64,000 nucleotides of DNA from Parabacteroides sp. PM6-13 (GCF_029892605.1 NZ_JARXWF010000010.1:1-64000), one strand, 5' to 3'; numbered from the stretch's first letter, positions 8,937 to 18,298 are shown. Numbers and translations are program-made. The notes: generated by a model not told the origin, from the sequence alone.

Positions 8937-8978
8937 ATTCTCACCCACGTGAGAAAAAATTCTCATGCGGGTGAGAAT
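8937..8978. repeat. TTCTCAC double-palindrome hairpin, copy 1
   Basis: A 42-bp element made of two palindromes, TTCTCACCCACGTGAGAA and TTCTCATGCGGGTGAGAA, joined by AAAA. The two halves also pair with each other into one ~19-bp stem. A copy with one base difference lies at 43939-43980. On the minus strand both copies are followed by a run of eight T. It may act as a terminator-like hairpin or as a tandem operator. Confidence 0.8.
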
Positions 8979-9012
8979 AAAAATATAAGCGTTAATTTAT
9001 CATAATTATTAG

Positions 9013-9031
9013 TACCTTGCGATACAAGGTA
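9013..9031. promoter_or_regulatory. Palindromic candidate operator TACCTTG-N5-CAAGGTA
   Basis: A perfect 7-bp inverted repeat TACCTTG cgata CAAGGTA sits about 15 bp upstream of a -7 box, where a repressor would block the promoter of the export operon. PadR-like repressors commonly control such exporters with inverted repeats, but no regulator gene adjoins it here, so the identity of the binder is inference. Confidence 0.5.
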
Positions 9032-9045
9032 TCATACAATAACGA

Positions 9046-9053
9046 TATATTTG
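9046..9053 (+). promoter_or_regulatory. -7 box (TATATTTG) of ABC export operon
   Basis: TATATTTG fits TAnnTTTG, with the palindromic site centred 28 bp upstream overlapping the expected -33 region. A ~120-nt untranslated leader follows. Confidence 0.5.
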
Positions 9054-9172
9054 TTTCGTAAAAAATCGGATTCCGTGTAACAAATAGGCCTGTCAGGCGT
9101 CTAATGGGAAAGAGACCTCGCTTATTTATCGCATAAGAAGAAAAACAAATTGCTACAACAACAAACAACTAT

Positions 9173-9865
9173 ATGATCATTCAACTGAAAGACATCAACA
9201 AAACGTACTTTAACGGAGCCCCTTTGCATGTATTGAAAGGCATCGACCTGGAAATAGAAAAGGGAGAGATGGTTTCGATCATGGGAGCCTCCGGTTCAGG
9301 AAAATCAACCCTGCTCAATATCTTAGGCATATTAGACACCTATGATACGGGCGACTACTACCTGAACAATCAGTTGATTCGCAACCTGTCGGAAACGCGT
9401 GCGGCGGAATTGCGCAACCAGATGATCGGCTTCATCTTTCAATCGTTCAACCTGATATCATTCAAAAACGCGATGGAGAATGTAGCCCTGCCGCTTTATT
9501 ATCAGGGAATGAACCGCCGCAAACGCAATCAGATCGCTTTGGAATACCTGGATATGGTGGGACTGAAAGACTGGGCCGATCACATGCCCAATGAGATGTC
9601 GGGCGGACAGAAGCAGCGGGTAGCCATCGCGCGCGCCCTGATTGCCAAGCCTCAGGTGATCCTCGCCGATGAGCCTACCGGAGCCCTGGACTCGGTGACG
9701 ACGGTCGAAGTCATGGAACTCTTGAAACAGGTAAATCAGGAGGGGATGACAATGATTATTGTGACGCACGAGCAATCGGTGGCAGATGTCACAAAGAAAA
9801 TCGTCCGCCTCAAAGACGGTCTTATTGAATCCATAGAAGAGGGGGCCGGTCATGTTCGATTTTGA
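9173..9865 (+). CDS. MacB/LolD-type ABC transporter ATPase
   Basis: ATPase subunit (230 aa) of a MacB-type mechanotransmission exporter. Walker A GASGSGKST lies near residues 37-45, the Q-loop in GFIFQSFNLI, the signature MSGGQKQRVAIAR near 142-154 and Walker B VILADEPTGALDS immediately after it, with the switch His in TMIIVTHEQ. The ATPase is separate here, whereas in MacB it is fused to the permease. It heads a five-gene operon of ATPase, two permeases, adaptor and outer-membrane channel. Its last 14 bases overlap the first permease gene, pointing to translational coupling. The cargo is unknown; drugs, toxins and peptides are exported by relatives. Confidence 0.93.
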   Translation: MIIQLKDINKTYFNGAPLHVLKGIDLEIEKGEMVSIMGASGSGKSTLLNILGILDTYDTGDYYLNNQLIRNLSETRAAELRNQMIGFIFQSFNLISFKNAMENVALPLYYQGMNRRKRNQIALEYLDMVGLKDWADHMPNEMSGGQKQRVAIARALIAKPQVILADEPTGALDSVTTVEVMELLKQVNQEGMTMIIVTHEQSVADVTKKIVRLKDGLIESIEEGAGHVRF

Positions 9866-11117
9866 TAACTTCCGCGAGATATGGAGCACGATGAAGAAGA
9901 ACAAACTACGTACCTTCCTCACCGGATTCTCGGTAGCCTGGGGTATCTTCATGCTGATCGTACTCTTAGGAGCCGGCAACGGGATGCGCAACGGGATTGT
10001 CTACAACTTCGATAATTTCTCCACAAACATGTTGAATCTCTGGCCCCGGCGAACCTCTATGCCTTACAAAGGGATGCAGAACAACCGGCGGATCGAATTC
10101 ACCAACAAAGACTATGAAACCCTGGAGAAGCTCAATCCGGAGATCGAATTGAAGTCAGGCATCGTTTATCATAGCGATACCCTGAGCTACGGAGAGGAAT
10201 ACAATACCTACCAACTGCGGGGTGTCCACCCGGATATGGCCCAGATCAATAAGATCAAGATGCCGGTCGGAAGCGGCCGCTTTATCAACGACATTGACAT
10301 TCGGGAAAACCGCAAGGTCATTGTGATCAGCCCGCGCATGAAAACCGTGCTTTTCCGTTCGGAAGAGGCACTCGGCAAATATATCAAAGCCGGACAAATG
10401 GCCTATCAGGTGATCGGAATATATGAAGCGGAAGACAACAACAACGACGCGCCGGCCTATATCCCTTTCAGTACGGCACAAACGCTCTACAAGAAAGGTT
10501 ACGGAATGGATGAGATCTATCTTACGGTCAATGGCATCCAGACCCAGGCGGAGAACGACGCGTTCGAGCAGAAGCTGCGCGAACAATTTGCCCGCCGCCA
10601 CCTGTTCGATCCGGCCGATACACGTGCGTTGGGCATATGGAATATGATTGAGGACTTTATGATGTTGAACGGGATGCTGAACGGGATCACCCTCTTTATC
10701 TGGATCATCGGGATAGGCACCTTGACCGCCGGGGTGGTCGGGGTGAGCAATATCATGCTTATCACCGTGCGCGAACGTACCAAAGAGTTCGGCATACGCA
10801 AAGCCCTGGGAGCAACACCGCTCTCTATCCTGAAACTGGTGATTGTCGAATCGGTATTGATTACGGCAGTGTTCGGCTATATCGGCATGGTATTGGGCAT
10901 CGGCGTAACAGAGATTATCAATATGATTACGGAAGCGATGCAGGCGGGACAGACCGTATCGCGCGACGATATGACCATCTTCCGCAATCCGACAGTTAAT
11001 ATGAGTATTGCCCTTTTATCCACCGTTTTACTGATGGTCGCCGGTGTGCTTGCCGGCTATTTCCCGGCCCGCAAAGCGGTGAAGATTACGGCAATCGAGG
11101 CGATGAGACACGAGTAA
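9852..11117 (+). CDS. MacB-type ABC transporter permease 1
   Basis: Membrane subunit (421 aa) of the exporter. The layout is one N-terminal membrane helix (residues ~20-42, FLTGFSVAWGIFMLIVLLGAG), a large periplasmic MacB_PCD domain (about 45-280) and a C-terminal FtsX domain with three helices (near 283-305, 335-355 and 385-410). The conserved coupling segment VRERTKEFGIRKALGATP is followed by the last helices. It overlaps the ATPase gene. It is paralogous to the second permease, and the two probably form a heterodimer with two copies of the ATPase. Confidence 0.93.
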   Translation: MFDFDNFREIWSTMKKNKLRTFLTGFSVAWGIFMLIVLLGAGNGMRNGIVYNFDNFSTNMLNLWPRRTSMPYKGMQNNRRIEFTNKDYETLEKLNPEIELKSGIVYHSDTLSYGEEYNTYQLRGVHPDMAQINKIKMPVGSGRFINDIDIRENRKVIVISPRMKTVLFRSEEALGKYIKAGQMAYQVIGIYEAEDNNNDAPAYIPFSTAQTLYKKGYGMDEIYLTVNGIQTQAENDAFEQKLREQFARRHLFDPADTRALGIWNMIEDFMMLNGMLNGITLFIWIIGIGTLTAGVVGVSNIMLITVRERTKEFGIRKALGATPLSILKLVIVESVLITAVFGYIGMVLGIGVTEIINMITEAMQAGQTVSRDDMTIFRNPTVNMSIALLSTVLLMVAGVLAGYFPARKAVKITAIEAMRHE

Positions 11118-11127
11118 ATAATTAAAA

Positions 11128-11215
11128 AATTGATAATTGATAATTGATAATTGATATTCGTCAGTTGTCAATCACGAACCATCCATTATCAATTATCAAC
11201 TATCAATTATCAATT
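11128..11215. repeat. Long A/T-rich inverted repeat of the word attgata
   Basis: The left arm 11128-11155 is built of tandem TTGATAA words and the right arm 11185-11215 of their complement. It lies between the two permease genes, so the operon mRNA would carry a hairpin here. This may lower or stabilise downstream expression. Confidence 0.75.
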
Positions 11216-11223
11216 AGAAAAAA

Positions 11224-12483
11224 ATGTTTGATTTAGACCGCTGGCAAGAGATATGGGTAACCATTACACGGAATAAGGCACGGAGCTTTCTGACGGGGTT
11301 CGGGGTGTTCTGGGGAATCCTTATGCTGGTTATATTATTGGGTTCGGGCAATGGTTTCAAGAAGGGAATCTTTAAGAATGTAGAGGGATTCTCGACCAAC
11401 TCCGCTTTCTTTTTTGCCGAACGCACGGGTGAACCCTACAAAGGATACCGGAAAGGACGCTACTGGCAGATGCGCAACCGGGATATTGAGACTATTCGCA
11501 ACCGCGTCAAAGGGGTGAAATATCTCTCACCGATGGTGATGTCATGGGGTGGGCAGAACAATGTCGTGAAGGGACAAAAGGCCGGGACATACAATGTGCG
11601 CGGTGTCTATTCCGATTATTTTCAGATCGAAACACAACATATCCTGGCCGGACGCCTGCTCAACAACATCGATATGCTTGAACGCCGCAAGGTTTGCCTG
11701 ATCGGCGATATCGTGCGCGAAGTGCTTTTTGATGAAAAGGAAGACCCGATCGGGCAATACATACGGGTGAACGGCATTTATTACCAGGTCGTAGGGGTGA
11801 TCAAACCCAAAGCACGCGTCTCGATCGGCGGACGCACGTCGGAAAGTATTATGGTTCCCTATACCACCTTGCAACAGACAGCCAACCTGGGCGATAAGTT
11901 CTGGTTCCTCTGCGCCACGGCGGAAGATGGACATTCGGCCGATGAGATGGTGGAGGATATAAAATTTGTCTTGAAATCGCAGAATGAGATCGCACCGACC
12001 GACGAACAGGCGATTGCCAGCTTCACGATCGCCAAGCAGTTTGAGACCTTTGATATGCTCTTTCTGGGCATCAATATCCTGGTCTGGCTGGTCGGCATGG
12101 GTACCCTGTTGGCCGGGGTGATCGGGGTGAGTAATATTATGATGGTCACCGTGCGCGAACGAACAAACGAGATCGGTGTGCGGCGCGCCTTGGGGGCTAA
12201 ACCCTTCAATATCATCTCGCAGATCATGAGCGAAAGCCTGCTCTTGACCACCATCGCGGGACTGGCCGGGTTATGCCTGGGTGTCTTCCTATTGGATATG
12301 GTCGGACGGCTGATGCCAAGCGGCGATACATCAGGCGACACCTTCTTCGATGTACCGGAAATACATATCGGAACGGCAGTCGTGGCAACGGTGGTCTTGT
12401 TGATCAGCGGTTTGTTTGCCGGATTGATACCCGCCTGGCGGGCGATGCAGATCAAGGCAATTGATGCGATAAGGGAAGAGTAA
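11224..12483 (+). CDS. MacB-type ABC transporter permease 2
   Basis: Second permease (419 aa) with the same plan as the first: membrane helix near residues 20-42 (FLTGFGVFWGILMLVILLGSG), periplasmic MacB_PCD domain, then three C-terminal FtsX helices with VRERTNEIGVRRALGAKP as coupling segment. The two permeases open alike (FDFDNFREIW versus FDLDRWQEIW), consistent with an old tandem duplication. It is separated from permease 1 by the hairpin of attgata words, while the adaptor gene follows after only 24 bp. It likely completes a heteromeric transporter rather than a homodimer. Confidence 0.93.
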   Translation: MFDLDRWQEIWVTITRNKARSFLTGFGVFWGILMLVILLGSGNGFKKGIFKNVEGFSTNSAFFFAERTGEPYKGYRKGRYWQMRNRDIETIRNRVKGVKYLSPMVMSWGGQNNVVKGQKAGTYNVRGVYSDYFQIETQHILAGRLLNNIDMLERRKVCLIGDIVREVLFDEKEDPIGQYIRVNGIYYQVVGVIKPKARVSIGGRTSESIMVPYTTLQQTANLGDKFWFLCATAEDGHSADEMVEDIKFVLKSQNEIAPTDEQAIASFTIAKQFETFDMLFLGINILVWLVGMGTLLAGVIGVSNIMMVTVRERTNEIGVRRALGAKPFNIISQIMSESLLLTTIAGLAGLCLGVFLLDMVGRLMPSGDTSGDTFFDVPEIHIGTAVVATVVLLISGLFAGLIPAWRAMQIKAIDAIREE

Positions 12484-12507
12484 CAACAAATTAAATACAA
12501 AAAATAG

Positions 12508-13605
12508 ATGAAAAAGATTGGTAAAATTATTCTCTTTGTTCTGATAGGAGCAGCGGTGATAGGAACTTTCTATTTCCTTTGGCAGAAGTCACGTCCGGTG
12601 ATCACCGAGTATGAGTTGGTATCGCCCGTGGAAGGCTCGGTAGAGACAAAGACAGTGGCTACCGGAAAGGTCGAACCGCGTGATGAGGTGCTTATCAAAC
12701 CGCAGATGTCAGGCATTATCTCCGAACTCCTGAAAGAGGCCGGGCAGATGATAAAGGAGGGCGAGATCATTGCCCGCATCAAGGTGATTCCGGAAATGGT
12801 ACAACTCAACAGCGCCGAGTCGCGGGTGCGCGTGGCGGAGATCAACCAGCAACAGGTCACCTCTACCTTTAACCGCGACAAGGAGCTCTTCAACCAGGGG
12901 GTGATTGCCCGGGAAGACTATGAATTGTCGGAAGCGAACTATAAGAAAGCCAAAGAAGAGGTAGAGAACGCGCAAGACGCGTTGGAGATTATCCGCGAAG
13001 GGATCTCCCGCCGCTCAACGGCAAGCAGTACGACACAGGTACGTTCAACCATCACAGGTATGCTATTGGATATCCCGGTGAAGGTAGGAAATTCGGTGAT
13101 TCAATCGAACACCTTCAACGACGGAACGACGATTGCTTCTGTTGCTGACATGAATAATATGATCTTCCGGGGGAAAGTCGACGAAACGGAGGTCGGCCGC
13201 ATCCATGAAGGGATGCCGTTGAAATTGACGGTTGGAGCGATGGAAAGCCGCCAGTTCGATGCGACCCTCGAATATGTTTCTCCCAAAGGGGTAGAGGAAA
13301 ACGGCGCGGTGATGTTCGAGATCAAAGCGGCGGTCAATATTCCTGAAGATGCCTTTATCCGTGCAGGCTATAGCGCGAATGCGGAGATTGTTCTGAAGCA
13401 GGTCGACAATGTATTAACGATACCCGAAAGCACGGTTGAATTTAGTGGCGACTCGGCCTTCGTGCAATTGGTGAAACAGGAAAAACCGGAACAGTTGTTC
13501 GAGAGACATGCCGTGAAAGTAGGCCTTTCCGACGGCATCAAGATAGAGGTAGTGGAAGGATTAAGCCAGAACGACAAGATCCGTGGCGCGGTGATCACGA
13601 AGTAA
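12508..13605 (+). CDS. MacA/HlyD-type periplasmic adaptor
   Basis: Membrane-fusion protein (365 aa) that links the inner-membrane permeases to the outer-membrane channel. A single N-terminal membrane anchor spans residues ~7-26 (ILFVLIGAAVIGTFYFLW). A split lipoyl domain follows (around 55-90 and 180-200, with VEPRDEVLIKPQMSG), flanking a short coiled-coil hairpin of about residues 95-165. The beta-barrel and membrane-proximal domains follow, with VDETEVGRIHEGMPLKLTVGA. The length matches MacA. It lies between permease 2 and the TolC-like gene, which fixes its partners. Confidence 0.93.
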   Translation: MKKIGKIILFVLIGAAVIGTFYFLWQKSRPVITEYELVSPVEGSVETKTVATGKVEPRDEVLIKPQMSGIISELLKEAGQMIKEGEIIARIKVIPEMVQLNSAESRVRVAEINQQQVTSTFNRDKELFNQGVIAREDYELSEANYKKAKEEVENAQDALEIIREGISRRSTASSTTQVRSTITGMLLDIPVKVGNSVIQSNTFNDGTTIASVADMNNMIFRGKVDETEVGRIHEGMPLKLTVGAMESRQFDATLEYVSPKGVEENGAVMFEIKAAVNIPEDAFIRAGYSANAEIVLKQVDNVLTIPESTVEFSGDSAFVQLVKQEKPEQLFERHAVKVGLSDGIKIEVVEGLSQNDKIRGAVITK

Positions 13606-13617
13606 AGAAAGGAGGAG

Positions 13618-14970
13618 ATGATGCAACGATTCATAGTATTATTCCTCGCTGGGCTGATCACGGTATCGCTCCAGGCGCAGGACACCCAGAAGTTATGGAC
13701 ATTAGAAGAATGTATCCGGTATGCGGTTGAAAACAATATCGACCTGAAACAGCGGGAACAGACGGAAGAGGCACGTGAGATCGAACTCAATACCAGCAAA
13801 AACAGCTGGCTGCCCGACCTGAATGCCGGTATGGGGCAGAACTTCGACTTCGGGCGTTCCCCGTCGAAAACCGGTGTAATTGTCGATCGCAACTCGGCAA
13901 ACAGCTCAGCTTACCTGCAATTAAATATGCCGCTTTTCACTGGCTTGCGCATTTCGAACGATATAGCATCCAAACGGTTGGAATTATTGGCTGCCACGGA
14001 GAACCTGAACAAAGCCAGGGAAGACCTGGCGATCAATGTAGCCTCGTTCTACCTACAGGTGCTTTTCAATAAAGAGATATTGAAAATCGCCCGCATGCAG
14101 GTGGAACTGAGCACAGAACAGGTGAAACGGACAACCGCCCTGGTGGAAGCCGGGAAGGTGCCCGAATCACAGCTTTTCGATATGAAAGCACAGGTAGCCC
14201 GCGACGAGGTGTCGCTGACCGAAGCGCAGAACAACCTCAACCTGGCGTTGATCGACCTGGCACAAAGCCTCGAACTGGAAAGAAGCGGCGGCGATTTCGA
14301 CATTGTCAATCCGGTGATTGAAGATGCAATCGGACAATATATGAGCAGCATACGTCACCCGGATCAGATCTTCGACGAAGCGGTGGCCTTCAAGCCGCAG
14401 ATCAGAGAGCAGAGCTACCTCTTAGAGAGTCAGCGCAAATTGCTCAAGGTGGCTCAGGCGGGTTATTACCCCAAACTGAACCTGAATGCCAGCTACAGCA
14501 ACGGCTACTACCGCTACTCCGGAGGTGATGGCACGACAGTGAATACCGCCTTTAGCGAGCAATTGAAGCAAAACGAACGGAAAACGATAGGGCTAAGCCT
14601 GAGCATTCCGATTTTCAATCGCTTCCAGACGCGCAACAGCGTACGTTCCGCCCGGTTAAACATCCAAAACCGTGAGTTGATGATGGAGAACACGAAGAAG
14701 GTATTGTATAAAGAGATCCAGCAAGCCTACTATAATGCCGTAGCCGCCCAGGAATCCTATCTCTCTTCCGGCAAGTCGGTGGATGCCAGCAAAGAGGCTT
14801 TCCACTATGCGGAAGAACGCTACAATGCCGGGAAAAGCACTGTTTTTGAATACAGCGAAGCGAAAACCAAATACGCGCAAAGCCTTTCCGAACAGACCCA
14901 GGCAAAGTATAATTATATTTTCCGCACCAAGATTCTCGACTTTTACAGCGGGATACCGATCAAACTATAG
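13618..14970 (+). CDS. TolC-family outer-membrane efflux channel
   Basis: Outer-membrane channel (450 aa) closing the tripartite exporter. A signal peptide covers residues 1-20 (ends in SLQAQD). The mature start LWTLEECIRYAVENNIDLKQ is the usual first helix of the OEP fold. The two internal structural repeats each carry long helices (e.g. LAINVASFYLQVLFNKE and VLYKEIQQAYYNAVAAQE). The gene has a good AGGAGG-like ribosome-binding site just before the ATG, 12 bp after the adaptor stop. A bidirectional terminator follows and separates it from the convergent lyase gene. Confidence 0.93.
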   Translation: MMQRFIVLFLAGLITVSLQAQDTQKLWTLEECIRYAVENNIDLKQREQTEEAREIELNTSKNSWLPDLNAGMGQNFDFGRSPSKTGVIVDRNSANSSAYLQLNMPLFTGLRISNDIASKRLELLAATENLNKAREDLAINVASFYLQVLFNKEILKIARMQVELSTEQVKRTTALVEAGKVPESQLFDMKAQVARDEVSLTEAQNNLNLALIDLAQSLELERSGGDFDIVNPVIEDAIGQYMSSIRHPDQIFDEAVAFKPQIREQSYLLESQRKLLKVAQAGYYPKLNLNASYSNGYYRYSGGDGTTVNTAFSEQLKQNERKTIGLSLSIPIFNRFQTRNSVRSARLNIQNRELMMENTKKVLYKEIQQAYYNAVAAQESYLSSGKSVDASKEAFHYAEERYNAGKSTVFEYSEAKTKYAQSLSEQTQAKYNYIFRTKILDFYSGIPIKL

Positions 14971-14981
14971 TGAAACAGCTG

Positions 14982-15015
14982 ATGGGCAGGCGACGTTTAT
15001 ATAGCGCCTGCCCAT
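14982..15015. terminator. Bidirectional terminator between tolC-like and lyase genes
   Basis: An 11-bp perfect stem ATGGGCAGGCG / CGCCTGCCCAT with a 12-nt loop lies between convergent genes. The T run after it is short on the plus strand (tttt). Confidence 0.7.
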
Positions 15016-15037
15016 TTTGCTGAATAAGGGATTGCTT

Positions 15038-18000
15038 TTATTGGTTTGGAGGGATCACTTCCAGCATATAGATGGCATCCAACGCCCAGGTTGCCGCGTT
15101 ATTGGTACTCATAAAGCGATTCTCATCTTGTGGGTACAATGTTTCCGGAGGAAGGATTTTCCGGGACTCAAACCGGGGCAGCCGCCCATTCTCTATATCG
15201 GGAATGAGCTCTTTCCAGGCACGTTCTTTCAACTTCTTATCCGACCTGATATAGGCCGCGTAAGCCGTGAGTCGCGGAATGTAAAACACGGAGCCTCTAA
15301 GCTCTTTGGATTTAGGAGAATAGTATTCGGCATGATCCAACCATACCTTGTTCCAGGCTGGATGATCGATCATCTGCATCATTTCATTGTTGATCTCAAA
15401 ACCACCCATAATGGTTTTCAGGTGACCGACATTCTGCAGATCCGGATCGCCTTCGTAGGAGATGATGCCGGTGGCCGGATCATAGCCCAAGACATTAGGG
15501 CCGGTGAAAATACCGTTGTTCAATTGCGTGATACTGTTCATACCGGCAACGATCTTATCGCGATAGGCGGTATTTTGCGTACGCTCCCACTCGGTCATCC
15601 AGTTGCCGGCGTATGCCAACCAGTCGGGACCAATGCGTAGGCGTGCCGGAGCGGTCGATGGATATTGCTCACGCGGTTGTGCCAAACGCATCGGGTCTAA
15701 GGCGTAAAGCAGCTGATCGGAGTCGGTTACCTCGCTCATCAAGTCGCCGGTTCGTTCGTCGGTGGTGAGGTAATAATAGAAACGGTTCCAGGCAGCCTGA
15801 CTGATACGTGCCTCTTTGGCGCCACATCCCCAATGGCTTACATTGTGGCGGGAGCCTAACCCGGCATACTCACCCAAATGATACACATCGACTTCCCCGG
15901 TATGGCGTGACATCGCTTCGGCCATGCGCCATATATCTTCTCGTCCACTACGAAGAAAAGAGTACCATAGCCACATATTAGACGCCAGTTCGGTATTGTC
16001 CCAAGCAAATCCACCGATGTCATATCGCCAACTATGTCGCTCAGCATCGTATGCATGCATCAAATCGCCATAATTCCATAGGCCATACCACTTGTGCTGT
16101 TCGATGGCGTGCTGATAATACTCGATCGTTTCATCGAGTCTGTCTTCTATCTGTGTACGAAACGGAGTAGTCCGATCAGGCAGGCTCCATACACCGAATG
16201 CCTGTTGACGGTGCAGATAGGAAGGGGTGCACATCAGTTGTTGTGGAGAGGTCAACTCTTGCGCCAATAGGGAGAGGGCCTTTTTCCCCTGAAAGCCCGA
16301 TTGAGCGGCAAGGGTAATAACAGAGGTACGGGCAATGCCGTATGGTGTACTTAACCCCTCTTGCACATCTTCATAACTGGCGTTCAAATCATGTGCTACA
16401 TGGTCGTAATGGCGCAAATCCATCGCTTCTCCTTCAGGGCTCCATAGCCACACCGTCAGTGTGGCATGGGAGGTACGCGCGCCGGTGATTTCTATACTCG
16501 AGGGGTAGGACTGCCAGAAATCCTGTAAGCAGACAGCCAATCCACCACTCACATCTCCCGCAAAAGCCAGCCCTTGCGAACGATCACCCGAAAAGGTACC
16601 GATCCATGGACGGTCGTCGGCTACGCGTTTGCGTATATTAAAGGCATCAGGGCTCAACTGAGAAAGACGATAGCCATCCCAGGAGGCCCAGTGATGGATC
16701 AATGTCTGATTAGCTATGTCAAAGGTGTCATAGTCGGGAATGCGTTCGCCATTGATCTGTTGTTGATAGAGTGTACGATCGCCGTTCAACGTCAAGACAC
16801 GTCGTCCGGTGAGTGGCTGAACCGGTTCACTCCACACCCCTTCTTCGCTACCGGCAAAGAGTATATGGCGGTTGTAGAGTGCTTCACGCATAGGGATATT
16901 GAAAGACAACCCTAACGAATGAATAAAGTCACTATCCTGATCACCATCATACACAAAGGAATGTACCAACCGGACGCGTTCGCTGCCGGCATAAAAATAG
17001 AGCCGAAGGGTAAAGGGAAGCCATTCGCGTTGGCCGTCGGAATGCACACCTTCTATCTTAACGGTGGTGCGTATGTCACCGGCACGCTCGATACGCATTT
17101 GTTTGATACGACTCTCATAGCGGGTGTGGGTGGTGATGTTGCCCGTTGTTGTTTCTGTTTGGCAAATCAGCTTGGCTTCACCTCCCACTTTGGTTTGATG
17201 GTGTACAAGGCTATCTAACACATGCGCACCTTGTCGGGTGAAATAAGCGGATAATACTCCCGTATGAATGACAATCTGTTTGTCCGACTCTTCGATTCTT
17301 ATCTTGTCATGATCATCTTTGCTCCTCTCCTTTGTGTCGATCTGAAGAAAGAGTGAGTCCGCAGAGGGTGGAATGACGGCTGCAAAGCCTCCCCACTTCA
17401 CCGAGCCATCAGGCCAGTAGGCCAAGGGCCAGTTATCGGCAGGGATCTCTATTCCGTTGGCTGTGGTGATATTGAATTGCCTACCCGCCTGTATTTTTCC
17501 CTTCGGGAATGGAACGCCAAAGGAGACCGGGCTATTGCTTTGCGGTGTTTGCCCAATCCATTGAAGAGGTATCTGATTATCGTCAGGGGTATGGTTTATG
17601 TATCGGAAATTGGTCATACGCGCTCGGGCTAACGTGGTTCGGAAACCAAACCAACCGGAACGGTGGGGTTGCGGGTCGCGAAAGTCAACCAATCGTTTCC
17701 CATTGATAGAATAGGTCGTTTTGTTGCCGCTCGTTGATATCTGGATACGATACCATTGGTTGGGCTGTAGCAAATGCTCTTGGTCGGTATATTCTTCTAT
17801 GATTACAGGTCGTTTGTTTTCCTTCTCCACCGCTTCGTAATTACCATCATAACGCCTAAAACGCGTCGTCGTGTTATGGTTTCCTCCATATCCCAAATAG
17901 TACATCTGTAAAGAATAATAATGGTTGAAAATGCCTTGCCTCCAGGCTGCGCGTTTCCATAGATCATCCGGAGAAAGCGGATCGGAAGCCATCCAGAAAC

Positions 18001-18298
18001 AGTTTAAGTCACTCAAACGGTCTCCAGGCATTCCTTCGTCCATAATGCAGGCATCATATTCTATGGTGATATCTCCACTCATCTTCTCTTTCCTCCATAG
18101 CGTTAGGCCTTGAGGCGCGAGTATCTCTACCGTGTCATTCAGAAAGCGCAGGTTATAATCGGGCGATTCGGATTCTATCTGCCAATATTGATCAAATTCC
18201 TGGGCGTTCAGCCCGGAGGGGATGATCGTTTGCGCACCTGCATGGGTAGAAAAAAGTACAATCAAAAGAGTGAGAGAGAGTCTACATAATCTATTCAT
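15038..18298 (-). CDS. Secreted YetA/PcRGLX-type polysaccharide lyase-like protein with DUF6250 domain
   Basis: Large secreted protein (1086 aa). A signal peptide spans 1-22 (ends in THAGAQ). Residues about 25-235 resemble the concanavalin-like DUF6250 domain (SGDITIEYDACIM, WYRIQISTSGNKTTYSING, RSGWFGFRTTLARARMTNF). From about 245 comes a beta-rich RIFT-barrel domain typical of YetA/PcRGLX proteins (SPVSFGVPFPKGKI, PLAYWPDGSVKWGGFAA). An alpha/alpha-barrel region of about 650-950 contains WRYDIGGFAWDNTEL, HLGEYAG and RHNVSHWGCGA. PcRGLX is a rhamnogalacturonan exo-lyase (PL26), so an acidic, rhamnose-containing glycan is a fair guess; the substrate is inferred. It follows ribD by 43 bp on the same strand, an odd place for a glycan-degrading enzyme. 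Confidence 0.7.
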   Translation of the reverse strand: MNRLCRLSLTLLIVLFSTHAGAQTIIPSGLNAQEFDQYWQIESESPDYNLRFLNDTVEILAPQGLTLWRKEKMSGDITIEYDACIMDEGMPGDRLSDLNCFWMASDPLSPDDLWKRAAWRQGIFNHYYSLQMYYLGYGGNHNTTTRFRRYDGNYEAVEKENKRPVIIEEYTDQEHLLQPNQWYRIQISTSGNKTTYSINGKRLVDFRDPQPHRSGWFGFRTTLARARMTNFRYINHTPDDNQIPLQWIGQTPQSNSPVSFGVPFPKGKIQAGRQFNITTANGIEIPADNWPLAYWPDGSVKWGGFAAVIPPSADSLFLQIDTKERSKDDHDKIRIEESDKQIVIHTGVLSAYFTRQGAHVLDSLVHHQTKVGGEAKLICQTETTTGNITTHTRYESRIKQMRIERAGDIRTTVKIEGVHSDGQREWLPFTLRLYFYAGSERVRLVHSFVYDGDQDSDFIHSLGLSFNIPMREALYNRHILFAGSEEGVWSEPVQPLTGRRVLTLNGDRTLYQQQINGERIPDYDTFDIANQTLIHHWASWDGYRLSQLSPDAFNIRKRVADDRPWIGTFSGDRSQGLAFAGDVSGGLAVCLQDFWQSYPSSIEITGARTSHATLTVWLWSPEGEAMDLRHYDHVAHDLNASYEDVQEGLSTPYGIARTSVITLAAQSGFQGKKALSLLAQELTSPQQLMCTPSYLHRQQAFGVWSLPDRTTPFRTQIEDRLDETIEYYQHAIEQHKWYGLWNYGDLMHAYDAERHSWRYDIGGFAWDNTELASNMWLWYSFLRSGREDIWRMAEAMSRHTGEVDVYHLGEYAGLGSRHNVSHWGCGAKEARISQAAWNRFYYYLTTDERTGDLMSEVTDSDQLLYALDPMRLAQPREQYPSTAPARLRIGPDWLAYAGNWMTEWERTQNTAYRDKIVAGMNSITQLNNGIFTGPNVLGYDPATGIISYEGDPDLQNVGHLKTIMGGFEINNEMMQMIDHPAWNKVWLDHAEYYSPKSKELRGSVFYIPRLTAYAAYIRSDKKLKERAWKELIPDIENGRLPRFESRKILPPETLYPQDENRFMSTNNAATWALDAIYMLEVIPPNQ

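Larger units (their letters stand above)
8723..9172. other. Divergent intergenic region, 450 bp
   Basis: No gene is seen. Reading left to right it holds the porin promoter, a small GCCCT/AGGGC hairpin with an A run (8914-8937), the 42-bp TTCTCAC hairpin, a palindromic candidate operator and the -7 box of the export operon. It therefore serves as a two-way control region for the porin and the ABC operon. Confidence 0.7.
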
